From Desulfobulbaceae bacterium (GTDB taxonomy: Bacteria > Desulfobacterota > Desulfobulbia > Desulfobulbales > Desulfurivibrionaceae), in assembly GCA_003517965.1 (NCBI GenBank), contig DOZO01000026.1, positions 36,364 to 76,074 of the forward strand: 39,711 nt of DNA, in the 5' to 3' direction. Shown piece by piece: positions 31,691-39,711 of this stretch. The position numbers were made by a program, and so were the translations under genes. A model generated the notes under the pieces. It searched no databases. It saw only the letters and a program-made list of their open reading frames with translations, and was not told the DNA's origin. Each line of letters begins with the position of its first letter. Position 1 is the stretch's first letter.

Positions 31691-33010
31691 ATGAACCTCA
31701 AGGTGCAGAGCAAAAAAAAGATCGCCGTCACCACCCTCGGCTGCAAGGTCAACCAGTTTGAATCCGCCGCCTTTCTTTCCGAGCTTGGCCGGCGGGAGGT
31801 GGAGCTGGTTCCTTTTTCCAGCCCGGCGGAAGTCTATATCATCAACACCTGCGCGGTTACGGCCAGGGCGGGCGCCCAATCGCGCCAGTTGATCCGCCAG
31901 GCCTTGCGCGCCAATCCCGAGGCCCGGCTGATCGTGACCGGCTGCTACGCGCAGATCGCCGCGCAGGAGATTCTCGAGATCGCCGACTGCCCCATCTGCA
32001 TTGTGGGCAATGATTCAAAGCACCGCTTGGTGGAAGTGGCCCTGGCCGACCGGCACTGCGATCTGGAAATGCATCTGGGCAATATCGGGGGGCGCAAAGA
32101 GATCAGCCCCCTGACCGTTACCAGCTTTGGGGCGCGGACCAGGGCCTATCTGAAAATTCAGGACGGCTGCAACAGCTTCTGTTCCTACTGCATCGTGCCC
32201 TACACCAGGGGCCGCAGCCGGAGCCTTGCCCCGGACCAAGTGTTGGCCCAAGCCGAAATCTTTGCCGCCCAGGGTTACAAAGAACAGGTGCTCACCGGCA
32301 TTCATCTTGGTCATTATGGCCATGATCTTGCCCCCAAGACCAATCTGCGCGAATTGCTGGCGCGGCTTTTAGCCCGGAACCTGCCGGTGCGTTACCGGTT
32401 GAGTTCCCTGGAGCCGACCGAGATTACGGGCGAGCTCCTGACCCTAATGGCTAAATCACCAGCGGTCATGCCCTATCTGCATATCCCCCTGCAGAGCGGG
32501 GATGACCGGATCCTCAAGAGGATGAACCGCCGCTATCCCGCCGCCACCTTTGCCAAGGTTGTGGCAGACAGTGTGGCGCGCCTGCCCGAGATGGCCATCG
32601 GCGTGGATGTGCTTGTCGGTTTTCCCGGCGAGGACGAGAAGGCCTTTCGCAACACCTATGATCTGCTTGCCTCCCTGCCGGTGAGCTATCTCCATGTCTT
32701 CCCCTATTCGAAAAGGCCTGGGACCCCGGCTGCCGACATGGCTGATCAGGTTGCCAAGGCGGAGAAGGATGAACGGGTGGCCCTGCTGAGGGATTTGGAT
32801 CATAAAAAACGGGTCGCGTTTTACCAAAAGCATCTGGGCAGCACCCGGCAGATTCTGGTAGAAAAACGTAAGCGGGGTCGCCTGTTGCGGGGTTATACCG
32901 GTAATTATATCCCGGTCTCCTTTGAGGGGGATGATGTCTTGATGAATCAGTTGGTGACGGTGCGCCTTGAAGAGCTTACCCCCGACGGGGTGCTGGGTAA
33001 GGTTGCCTGA
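31691..33010 (+). CDS. mtaB: tRNA t6A37 methylthiotransferase MtaB
   Basis: The 439-residue radical SAM enzyme adds a methylthio group to t6A37 of tRNAs reading ANN codons. The N-terminal UPF0004 domain carries cluster cysteines in LGCKVNQFES, NTCAVT and TGCYAQ. The radical SAM motif is DGCNSFCSYCIVPYTRGRSRS, and the TRAM domain lies at the C terminus. The length is full. The ribosome binding site is weak. Its 5' end is duplicated 1 kb upstream, flanking the zeta-like module. cinA follows at a 41-base gap. Confidence 0.96.
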   Translation: MNLKVQSKKKIAVTTLGCKVNQFESAAFLSELGRREVELVPFSSPAEVYIINTCAVTARAGAQSRQLIRQALRANPEARLIVTGCYAQIAAQEILEIADCPICIVGNDSKHRLVEVALADRHCDLEMHLGNIGGRKEISPLTVTSFGARTRAYLKIQDGCNSFCSYCIVPYTRGRSRSLAPDQVLAQAEIFAAQGYKEQVLTGIHLGHYGHDLAPKTNLRELLARLLARNLPVRYRLSSLEPTEITGELLTLMAKSPAVMPYLHIPLQSGDDRILKRMNRRYPAATFAKVVADSVARLPEMAIGVDVLVGFPGEDEKAFRNTYDLLASLPVSYLHVFPYSKRPGTPAADMADQVAKAEKDERVALLRDLDHKKRVAFYQKHLGSTRQILVEKRKRGRLLRGYTGNYIPVSFEGDDVLMNQLVTVRLEELTPDGVLGKVA

Positions 33011-33051
33011 TTGATATGTGAAGAACTTTTTCCTACTTGGATGACGCCATT

Positions 33052-34314
33052 ATGATTGGGGAAATAATTGCCATTGGTGATGAGCTTACTTCCGGGCGGG
33101 TGTTGAACACCACCAGCTACTTTGCGGCCAGCCAGCTCTTTGCCGCAGGCCACGAGATCCTGGCTATGATCACCATTGGGGATGAGCCGGAGCTTATTGG
33201 CCGCACCCTGCAACGGGCTTTGCAGCGGGCTGATTTTGTTATTGTTACCGGGGGGTTGGGCCCGACCACCGATGATCTTACCAACGCCGCGGTTTCTTCG
33301 GCTTTGGCGCGCCCCGCTACCTTTCATCCAGAAATATTTAAAAAAATCCAAGTGTATAGCAAGAACTTGCCGACCACTCAGCAGAGCTCTCTTGAAAAGC
33401 TGGCCTGGTTGCCGGCTGGTGCTCATGCTCTGAACACGGAAGCAAAGATGGCCGGGTATTTTCTGGTTCAGGATGGCAAGCCCATATTTTTTCTGCCTGG
33501 GGTGCCGCAGGAAATGAAGGATCTGCTGCTGGAAACTGTGCTCACCCGGCTGGCAGTCTGGGAGGGTGAGGAGGTTCGCCAGGTGCGTCAGAAAACGTAC
33601 AAGGTGGTGGGCTTGGCTGAGTCTGAGATCAACGGTAAGCTTGCCCATCTGGAGGGTCGTGATTCCCGGGTTCGGCTTGGCTATTATCCGGTGTTTCCCG
33701 AGGTGCATGTCAGTCTGACCGTTACCGGGGCCTCAAGCTTAGAGGCAGAGGCGGTCTTTACAGAATATGACGGGCAGGTCACCACTTTGCTGGGTGATTG
33801 CTGTTACGGGTTCGGGGCCGAGACCCTGGAGGGTGTGGTGGGGCGTCTGTTGGCCGAGCGAGGCCAGACGGTAGCCGTTGCCGAATCATGTACCGGGGGG
33901 CTAATCGCTCACAGCCTGACCAGAATCTCCGGGAGCTCCGCCTATTTTCAGGGAGGGGTGGTGGCCTACAGCAATGCCCTGAAGGAGCGCCTGCTGGGGG
34001 TCAATCGGGAGATCATCCTGCGTTGCGGCGCGGTCAGTGCGGAAACGGCCCAGGCTATGGCCGAAGGGATGCGGCGGGTAGCGGGTGTTGACTATGCCCT
34101 GTCTGTTACCGGCATTGCCGGGCCTGCTGGAGGTACGGAAGACAAGCCAGTGGGCACGATTTATTTCGCTCTGGCCAGCCCGGACAAAACCAGGGTATTT
34201 CTTTTTCACTTTTCCGGAGAGCGTGGGCAGGTGCAGGCCCTGGCCAGCCAGACGGCGCTTGATCTTTTGCGCTGCCATCTGATGGGCCTTGATAATGAAT
34301 GCCGGACGGTGTAA
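33052..34314 (+). CDS. cinA: CinA (competence/damage-inducible) nicotinamide-nucleotide amidase
   Basis: The 420-residue two-domain protein has an N-terminal MoCF-like domain (IIAIGDELTSGRVLNT, VIVTGGLGPTTDDLT, PGVPQEMKDLL) and a C-terminal PncC amidase domain (VAVAESCTGGLIAHSLT, VAYSNALKERLLGV, VTGIAGPAGGTEDKPVGT). It hydrolyses nicotinamide mononucleotide and, in its N-terminal domain, acts on ADP-ribose in some species. ATG 33052 is preferred over TTG 33037 because the family begins MxGEIIAIGDE. RecA lies 0.9 kb downstream, with a TA module between, so the usual cinA-recA link is interrupted. Confidence 0.95.
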   Translation: MIGEIIAIGDELTSGRVLNTTSYFAASQLFAAGHEILAMITIGDEPELIGRTLQRALQRADFVIVTGGLGPTTDDLTNAAVSSALARPATFHPEIFKKIQVYSKNLPTTQQSSLEKLAWLPAGAHALNTEAKMAGYFLVQDGKPIFFLPGVPQEMKDLLLETVLTRLAVWEGEEVRQVRQKTYKVVGLAESEINGKLAHLEGRDSRVRLGYYPVFPEVHVSLTVTGASSLEAEAVFTEYDGQVTTLLGDCCYGFGAETLEGVVGRLLAERGQTVAVAESCTGGLIAHSLTRISGSSAYFQGGVVAYSNALKERLLGVNREIILRCGAVSAETAQAMAEGMRRVAGVDYALSVTGIAGPAGGTEDKPVGTIYFALASPDKTRVFLFHFSGERGQVQALASQTALDLLRCHLMGLDNECRTV

Positions 34315-34334
34315 AAAGGTAAGCGATCACAGGG

Positions 34335-34397
34335 TACGATATCTGCTTTGTTATCGGTAAAAAAATAATACGATATTAATTAACTTGCGCATATAAT
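34335..34397 (+). promoter_or_regulatory. Candidate promoter/operator of the VapC-like module
   Basis: TACGATAT occurs twice, at 34335-34342 and 34369-34376, the first extended to GGTACGATATC and the second to AATACGATATT. TATAAT at 34392-34397 could be a -10 box 29 bases before the ATG. The repeats may be the binding site for the module's autoregulator. The tract is AT-rich compared with its surroundings. Confidence 0.35.
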
Positions 34398-34425
34398 TGT
34401 CAATTTCATCTGTTGGCAAGGGAAA

Positions 34426-34899
34426 ATGGATCAGACAATCTATATCGAAACAACCGTTATCAGTTACCTGACCGCAAGGCCAAGCAGGGATTTAATTGTT
34501 GCGGCACATCAACAAATTACGCAAGAATGGTGGGAGACGCGACGAAAGTTTTTTGATGTTTTTATATCAGAGCTTGTTATTCGCGAGGCAGGCTCAGGAG
34601 ATAAATCGGCAGCACAAAGACGGCTTGCCGCCTTAAACGACATTCCCCTTGTCGAGTTAAATGAAGAAATATTGACATTGGCGAATACTCTTATTGCGGA
34701 AGGGCCTATTCCAGAAAATTCAAAAGAAGACGCACTTCATATAGCCTTGGCCACCGTGCATGGGCTTGATTATATTCTGACATGGAACTGTCGTCATATT
34801 GCCAATGCTGAGATGCGTACCGGGGTATCAAATATTTGTATTTCTCAAGGGTATCAGCCCCCAATTATCTGTACCCCTGAAGAGCTTATGGGAGATTAA
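34426..34899 (+). CDS. VapC-like PIN-domain ribonuclease toxin
   Basis: The 157-residue PIN-fold protein begins IYIETTVISYLTARPSRD. Acidic residues at the expected sites are E8 (in place of the usual Asp; YIETTVIS), E50-E55 (ISELVIREAGSGD) and the C-terminal EDALHIALATVHGLDYILTWN with the fourth acidic residue. The spacing is normal for the family. RNase activity is inferred. AAGGGAAA precedes the ATG. A small gene follows two bases later, and the toxin-first order is opposite to the classic vapBC order. Confidence 0.85.
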   Translation: MDQTIYIETTVISYLTARPSRDLIVAAHQQITQEWWETRRKFFDVFISELVIREAGSGDKSAAQRRLAALNDIPLVELNEEILTLANTLIAEGPIPENSKEDALHIALATVHGLDYILTWNCRHIANAEMRTGVSNICISQGYQPPIICTPEELMGD

Positions 34900-34901
34900 C
34901 C

Positions 34902-35075
34902 ATGTGGAAAGATCCAGTAGTCGAAGAGGTTAGGAAAGCTCGGCAAAATCATGCGGCACAATTTGGCTATGATTTGCGAGCAATTTATAATGATTTAAAG
35001 GCAACAGAAAAACTAGAAGATCGAAAGGTGGTATCCTTCCCCTCAAAACGATTAAAAAAAGAAGAAAAGCGCTAA
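34902..35075 (+). CDS. 57-residue partner of the PIN toxin (antitoxin candidate)
   Basis: The 57-codon frame from ATG 34902 to TAA 35073-35075 encodes a charged helical protein (DPVVEEVRKARQNHAAQFGYDLRAIYNDLK then RKVVSFPSKRLKKEEKR). The VEEVRKxRxxxAxxFxYDLxAI pattern is one I know from small genes next to PIN-domain toxins. No recognised DNA-binding fold is evident, though the N-terminal helices could be MazE- or Phd-like substitutes. Two bases separate it from the toxin stop, so co-transcription is very likely. Confidence 0.82.
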   Translation: MWKDPVVEEVRKARQNHAAQFGYDLRAIYNDLKATEKLEDRKVVSFPSKRLKKEEKR

Positions 35076-35192
35076 CAACCGGGTCAACCTTACCGCGAGA
35101 AGCTCATCGACGCTGCATCGTCGGCTGCACACCCTGTGTCAGTTACATAACAAGAATCGATTACAACCCTCATACCTTGGGAGACTTAAAAC

Positions 35193-36221
35193 ATGGCCAG
35201 TGCCGAAGAAAAGAACAAAACCCTTGATACCGCGATTTTTCAGATTCAGAAGCAGTTTGGCAAGGGCTCGATCATGCGGCTCGGCACCGACGAACGGGAG
35301 GCGGTGGCGGTTATCTCCACCGGTGCCCTGAGTATTGATATTGCCACCGGAGTTGGCGGTGTGGCCCGGGGCCGGATTACGGAGATTTACGGGCCGGAAT
35401 CTTCCGGCAAGACCACCCTGGCCCTGCATATTATCGCCGAGGCTCAGAAAGCAGGAGGCAGCGCCGCCTTCATTGATGCTGAACATGCCCTGGATATTGG
35501 CTATGCCGAGCGCCTTGGGGTTAAGGTGGACGATCTTCTGGTCTCTCAGCCCGACTATGGCGAGCAGGCCCTGGAAATCGTCGAGATCCTTATTCGCAGT
35601 GGGGCTGTGGACGTCATTGTGGTGGATTCGGTGGCGGCTCTGGTACCCAAGGCGGAGATTGACGGCAATGCGGGGGATTCCCATGTTGGCCTTCAGGCCC
35701 GACTTATGTCTCAGGCTATGCGCAAGCTCACCGGGGTACTCAAGCGCACCAACACCGCGATTATCTTTATTAATCAGATCCGGATGAAGATCGGGGTCAT
35801 GTTCGGGAGTCCTGAAACCACTACCGGCGGTAACGCCCTCAAGTTTTACAGCTCGCTTCGTCTCGATATTCGGCGCAAGGAGGCCATTAAAGACGGGCAG
35901 GAGGTGATCGGCAACCGAACCAAGGTCAAGGTCGTGAAAAACAAGATGGCCCCTCCCTTCAAGGAGGCTGAGTTCGACATCATCTATGGCGAAGGCGTTT
36001 CCAGGGTTGGGGATCTGCTCGATCTGGCCACGGAACAGAATATTGTCGAAAAAAGCGGATCCTGGTACTCCTATAACGGCGAGCGCATCGGCCAGGGCAG
36101 GGAAAATTCCAAGCTCTTTTTAAAGGAGCATCCAGAGATGTGCGTTGATCTTGAAAGAAAGGTGCGCTTGGGGTATGGCCTGCCCGTGGCCGGAGAAAAA
36201 ACAGCGGTTGCGACCGAATAG
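35193..36221 (+). CDS. recA: RecA recombinase
   Basis: The 342-residue protein catalyses homologous pairing and LexA self-cleavage. Walker A is GPESSGKTTLALH near residues 66-74, Walker B VDVIVVDSVAALVPKAEI, loop L1 and L2 segments (VGLQARLMSQAMRKL, NQIRMKIGVMFGSPETTTGGNAL). The C terminus lacks the strongly acidic tail of the E. coli protein. GGGAG precedes the ATG at 35193. No LexA-box pattern I trust was found upstream. A DUF599 gene follows after eight bases; recX is not adjacent. Confidence 0.97.
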   Translation: MASAEEKNKTLDTAIFQIQKQFGKGSIMRLGTDEREAVAVISTGALSIDIATGVGGVARGRITEIYGPESSGKTTLALHIIAEAQKAGGSAAFIDAEHALDIGYAERLGVKVDDLLVSQPDYGEQALEIVEILIRSGAVDVIVVDSVAALVPKAEIDGNAGDSHVGLQARLMSQAMRKLTGVLKRTNTAIIFINQIRMKIGVMFGSPETTTGGNALKFYSSLRLDIRRKEAIKDGQEVIGNRTKVKVVKNKMAPPFKEAEFDIIYGEGVSRVGDLLDLATEQNIVEKSGSWYSYNGERIGQGRENSKLFLKEHPEMCVDLERKVRLGYGLPVAGEKTAVATE

Positions 36222-36229
36222 CTGCCAGC

Positions 36230-36928
36230 ATGCCCTCCCCCCTTCATGTCCTGTCCCCTTTTTTGGATTTGTGCGCGCGAGTTTCCGTGCTGGACTGGCT
36301 GGCCCTGCTGTTTTTCGGAGTGGCGGTAGTGGGTTACCGCACTTTCCTGGGCCTGATGCTCCGCACCCGACCCGAGCGTCTTTATCTCGGCAAGCTCCAG
36401 GCTTACCGTAACGCCTGGATCGCCGCCCACTCCGGCGATCAGAACAGCATCGTCACCGTGCAGACCCTGCGCAACAACATCATGACCGCATCTTTTCTGG
36501 CCTCTACCTCCATCATTCTTATTATGGGGGCTTTCAGCCTTCTGAGCAACTTGAACGGCCTGGTGGAAACGTTGCGGGTCTTCCGGCCTGGTCCGCCCAC
36601 GGAACCGGCGGTGGAACTTTTGAAGATCCTGCTAATCATCGTTACCCTGTGGTATTGCTTTTTTAACTTTACCAGTCATATCAGGGACGTGAACTACATG
36701 TCCTTGATCCTCAATATTCCCAAAGCGCGGTTAGATGAGATTGAGGACGGAGACTCTACCCGCCTGCTCTCCCAAATCTTCCTCGCTTCGGGCATTCATT
36801 TTTCCATGGGCATGCGAGGCTATTATTTTCTTATCCCACTGTTTATGTGGATTTTTAGCCCGGTGTTGATGATCGTCACCACCGTCCTCATCGTGTTGAC
36901 CCTGCTCAAGCGCGACCTGCGGGGGTAG
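36230..36928 (+). CDS. DUF599 family membrane protein
   Basis: The 232-residue inner-membrane protein has about four hydrophobic segments: near residues 18-40 (LDWLALLFFGVAVVGYRTFL), 83-105 (NIMTASFLASTSIILIMGAF), 128-150 (LLKILLIIVTLWYCFFNFTS) and 198-225 (YYFLIPLFMWIFSPVLMIVT). The length and pattern match DUF599 (PF04654), whose function is unknown. It starts eight bases after the recA stop, so it is probably in the recA transcript. Confidence 0.85.
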   Translation: MPSPLHVLSPFLDLCARVSVLDWLALLFFGVAVVGYRTFLGLMLRTRPERLYLGKLQAYRNAWIAAHSGDQNSIVTVQTLRNNIMTASFLASTSIILIMGAFSLLSNLNGLVETLRVFRPGPPTEPAVELLKILLIIVTLWYCFFNFTSHIRDVNYMSLILNIPKARLDEIEDGDSTRLLSQIFLASGIHFSMGMRGYYFLIPLFMWIFSPVLMIVTTVLIVLTLLKRDLRG

Positions 36929-37049
36929 CATGAATATCGTTGCCAACTTGTGGCACGCATAGTATTTATTTGGTTGATAGAATTAATATACTGAGCAAAG
37001 AGGCGGGGTGCGAAGGCGTTCCGCTTCTGTAATTTGAAGGAATGTAACA

Positions 37050-39692
37050 ATGACCGGAAACGACATACGTAAACGATTTTTGACCTACTTTGCCGATAAG
37101 GGCCATACGGTGGTGGAAAGCTCCGGCCTGGTGCCCCATGACGACCAGACCCTGCTGTTTGTCAATGCAGGGATGGTGCAGTTCAAACGGGTTTTCATGG
37201 GTGAAGACAAGCGCGACTATATTCGGGCCGCGACCTGTCAGCGTTGTGTGCGAGCAGGCGGCAAGCATAACGACCTGGAGAATGTTGGCTACACAGCGCG
37301 TCACCATACCTTTTTTGAGATGCTCGGTAATTTTTCCTTTGGTGATTATTTTAAAAAAGACGCTATCCACTATGCTTGGGATTTTCTCACTAAGGAAGTC
37401 GGCCTTCCTCCTGAAAAGCTCTGGGTCTCGGTGTTTGAAGACGACGACGAGGCCTTCGGGCTCTGGGAGAAAGTTAAAGATCTGCCCCCGGGTCGCATTG
37501 TCCGAATGGGGGAAAAGGACAATTTCTGGGCCATGGGCGATACTGGTCCCTGCGGACCCTGTTCAGAGATTCACATCGATCAGGGAGTGGAGGCGGGTTG
37601 CGGCAAGCCCGATTGCCAGCTTGGTTGCGACTGCGACCGTTTCCTGGAGATATGGAATCTGGTCTTCATGCAGTTTAACCGGAGCGAGGATGGCACCCTG
37701 ATTTCGCTGCCCAAGCCGAGCATCGACACCGGCATGGGCTTGGAGCGTATTGCCGCGGTAACCCAGGGAAAATTCACCAATTACGATTCTGATCTGTTTG
37801 CCGGAATCATCAAGGCCATTGCTGCCGCTGCCGGAGTCCGGTACGGAGAGAATGCCGCAATCAACACCGCTATCAGGGTTATCGCTGACCATAGCCGGGC
37901 CACCACCTTTCTCGTGGCTGACGGGGTGTTGCCCTCCAACGAGGGTCGGGGCTATGTGCTCAGGCGTATCATGCGCCGGGCCATCCGTTATGGCCGTTCG
38001 CTCGGGTTGAAGAAGCCATTTATGGCTGGGATTACCGAGGCTGTCATTGCCGAAATGGGCGAGGCCTATCCCCATCTCCATGGGGCGCAGGAGCTCCTGG
38101 CCAAGGTGGTGTACAATGAGGAAGTGCGTTTTCTGGAAACCCTGGACAATGGCCTGGCCATGCTCCACCAGGAAATGAAGCGCTTGCAGGAGGCAGCTGA
38201 AAAGGTGGTGGCCGGGGATTTTATCTTCAAGCTTTACGACACCTTCGGTTTTCCTGTCGATATCGTAAAAGATATTGCCATTGAAAGGGGCATGCTGGCC
38301 GATGAGTCCGGATTTAATGCGGCGATGGAGGTACAGCGCGATCAGTCCAGAAAATCATGGAAGGCCACCTCGCTTGCCGAAATGGGCTCCGGGGTTCGCG
38401 CCTTGCTCGATACAGGGCTGCGCAGCCGGTTTGTGGGCTATGAGACGCGGCGACATAATGCCGTTATCGGTGGACTGGTGAGCGCTGGCGGCGCAAGCCT
38501 TGAGCAGGTGGGCACTGGCGAGCAAATCTCTCTGGTGTGCTCGGAAACCCCGTTTTACGCTGAGTCTGGCGGGCAGAGTGGCGATCGGGGCATGATTATC
38601 GGGCCGCAGGGCAAGGCCAGGGTGACAAATACCGTAGCCGTTGGGGAGGGGCTTATCTTGCATCAGGCCGAGGTTGTGGAAGGCAGCCTGACCCTTGGCG
38701 AGATCGTTGAGCTCAAGGTGGCTCAAGGCCAGCGTCAGCGCACGGCCAACAATCATACCGCCACCCATCTTTTGCAGGCCGCGCTGCGCGAGGTGCTGGG
38801 AGAGCATGTCAAACAGGCAGGCTCGCTGGTCAACCCGCAGCGGCTTCGCTTTGATTTTACTCATTTTTCTCCCCTCAGTCTTGAGGAACTTGGCCGGGTG
38901 GAAAAGATCGTCAACGAGGCTATTCGGGCCAATGCTCAGGTGTCCACCGCTGAGCTTGACCGGGAAGAAGCTATCCGGGATGGGGCCACGGCCCTGTTTG
39001 GGGAGAAATATGAGGCAAAAGTCCGGGTTGTTTCCGTAGGAGAGATCAGCAAGGAGCTGTGTGGCGGCACCCATGTGGGTGCAACCGGAGAGATTGGGCT
39101 GTTCAAGATTCTGAGCGAAAGCGGCATAGCGGCAGGGGTGCGCCGGATCGAGGCGGTAACCGGCGCTGGCGCCATGGAGCGTTTTCAGCAGGTTGAGATG
39201 CAACTGGCAATGCTGGCGGCTAAACTTAAAACCTCCCCGGAGGAACTGGCTGGTAAAGTGGAAAAAATGCTGGCCCGGCAAAAAGAACTGGAGCGGGAGG
39301 TGAGCCGGTTGACGGCGAATCTCTCCGTTAATGATCTTGAGAGCATGCTGAGCAATGCTCAGGAGATTGCCGGGGTGCAGGTGGTGGTGGCGCAGATTGC
39401 CCTTGATTCTCCCAAAACCATGCGGGAGGTTGGCGATAAGGTGCGGGACGGTTTGGGTAGTGGGATTGCTGTTTTAGGCGGGGTTTTTGATGGAAAAGTT
39501 AGCCTGTTGGCTATGGTTACCAAGGATCTGGGCTCCCGATTTCATGCCGGTCAGATTGTGAAAGAGGTGGCGGCCATGGTGGGCGGGAGCGGAGGCGGGC
39601 GGGCGGATATGGCCCAGGCTGGGGGAACCATGGCGGACAAGTTGCCGGAGGCGCTTTCTGCTGTTCCTGGTATCATCGCCAGACAGACGTAA
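37050..39692 (+). CDS. alaS: Alanyl-tRNA synthetase
   Basis: The 880-residue class II synthetase is full length. The catalytic domain starts NDIRKRFLTYFADKGHTVVESS and includes AGMVQFK, TCQRCVRAGGKHNDLENVG and the motif 3 region. The editing domain has the zinc-site histidines and cysteine in HTATHLLQAAL and CGGTHVGATGEIG. The C-Ala domain ends GGSGGGRADMAQAGG. AAGGA lies ten bases before ATG 37050. A recA-DUF599-alaS order is seen; alaS in the recA region is common in bacteria. Confidence 0.97.
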   Translation: MTGNDIRKRFLTYFADKGHTVVESSGLVPHDDQTLLFVNAGMVQFKRVFMGEDKRDYIRAATCQRCVRAGGKHNDLENVGYTARHHTFFEMLGNFSFGDYFKKDAIHYAWDFLTKEVGLPPEKLWVSVFEDDDEAFGLWEKVKDLPPGRIVRMGEKDNFWAMGDTGPCGPCSEIHIDQGVEAGCGKPDCQLGCDCDRFLEIWNLVFMQFNRSEDGTLISLPKPSIDTGMGLERIAAVTQGKFTNYDSDLFAGIIKAIAAAAGVRYGENAAINTAIRVIADHSRATTFLVADGVLPSNEGRGYVLRRIMRRAIRYGRSLGLKKPFMAGITEAVIAEMGEAYPHLHGAQELLAKVVYNEEVRFLETLDNGLAMLHQEMKRLQEAAEKVVAGDFIFKLYDTFGFPVDIVKDIAIERGMLADESGFNAAMEVQRDQSRKSWKATSLAEMGSGVRALLDTGLRSRFVGYETRRHNAVIGGLVSAGGASLEQVGTGEQISLVCSETPFYAESGGQSGDRGMIIGPQGKARVTNTVAVGEGLILHQAEVVEGSLTLGEIVELKVAQGQRQRTANNHTATHLLQAALREVLGEHVKQAGSLVNPQRLRFDFTHFSPLSLEELGRVEKIVNEAIRANAQVSTAELDREEAIRDGATALFGEKYEAKVRVVSVGEISKELCGGTHVGATGEIGLFKILSESGIAAGVRRIEAVTGAGAMERFQQVEMQLAMLAAKLKTSPEELAGKVEKMLARQKELEREVSRLTANLSVNDLESMLSNAQEIAGVQVVVAQIALDSPKTMREVGDKVRDGLGSGIAVLGGVFDGKVSLLAMVTKDLGSRFHAGQIVKEVAAMVGGSGGGRADMAQAGGTMADKLPEALSAVPGIIARQT

Positions 39693-39711
39693 ACGTTCAG
39701 CAGCACCACAT

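Overview
The window looks like a chromosomal segment of a sulfate- or sulfur-metabolising, largely anaerobic member of the Desulfobacterota, most likely of the Desulfobulbales type. This placement is an inference from gene content, not from a database search. The pointers are a DsrC with both redox cysteines, an oxygen-sensitive class III ribonucleotide reductase operon, a selenocysteine tRNA, a nickel-binding CooT-family protein, a RACo-like corrinoid-protein activator, a NIL-domain ferredoxin, and separate GlyQ, MtaB, CinA and RecA housekeeping genes. Coding density is high and most genes are ordinary chromosomal genes.

Layout. 1-2354 (minus) is the first part of a large protein that runs off the left edge and resembles the N-terminal region of PEP/pyruvate-binding proteins. 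2501-6206 (minus) holds dsrC with a strong promoter, then nrdD, a redoxin and nrdG, with two candidate NrdR boxes upstream of nrdD. 6382-9412 holds nadB, a HAD hydrolase, a His-rich protein and CooT. 9824-13900 holds a ZAS-like acidic protein, tRNA-Sec (selC), glyQ without glyS, an exported FG-GAP protein and a histidine phosphatase. 13929-17568 is a parA-parB-pyrK-pyrD operon with a perfect parS site just upstream. 17590-23771 holds an M20 peptidase, a 50-residue Cys-rich protein behind a strong hairpin, the RACo-like protein, the NIL ferredoxin and a split phosphotransferase/ATPase pair. 23888-27905 holds a U32 peptidase, mnmA and pyk. 27960-31610 is an accessory stretch: an AlbA_2 ATP-binding regulator, an HNH endonuclease, a broken copy of the mtaB 5' end and a zeta-toxin-like two-gene module. 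The intact mtaB and cinA follow, then a VapC-like toxin with a small partner, recA, a DUF599 membrane protein and alaS.

The most unusual region is 30645-31911. The first ~220 bp of mtaB occurs twice (about 88% identical by eye), and a zeta-like kinase plus a 58-residue partner sit between the copies. The broken mtaB copy ends in a 4-bp overlap with the toxin start. The second notable structure is a family of ~55-bp palindromic intergenic repeats with GRGCCGTTA-type ends at about 8165, 18756 and 21720. A separate REP-like element lies in front of pyk. Several short genes (19137, 31434, 34902) and the edge-truncated gene at 1-2354 were found by direct translation.
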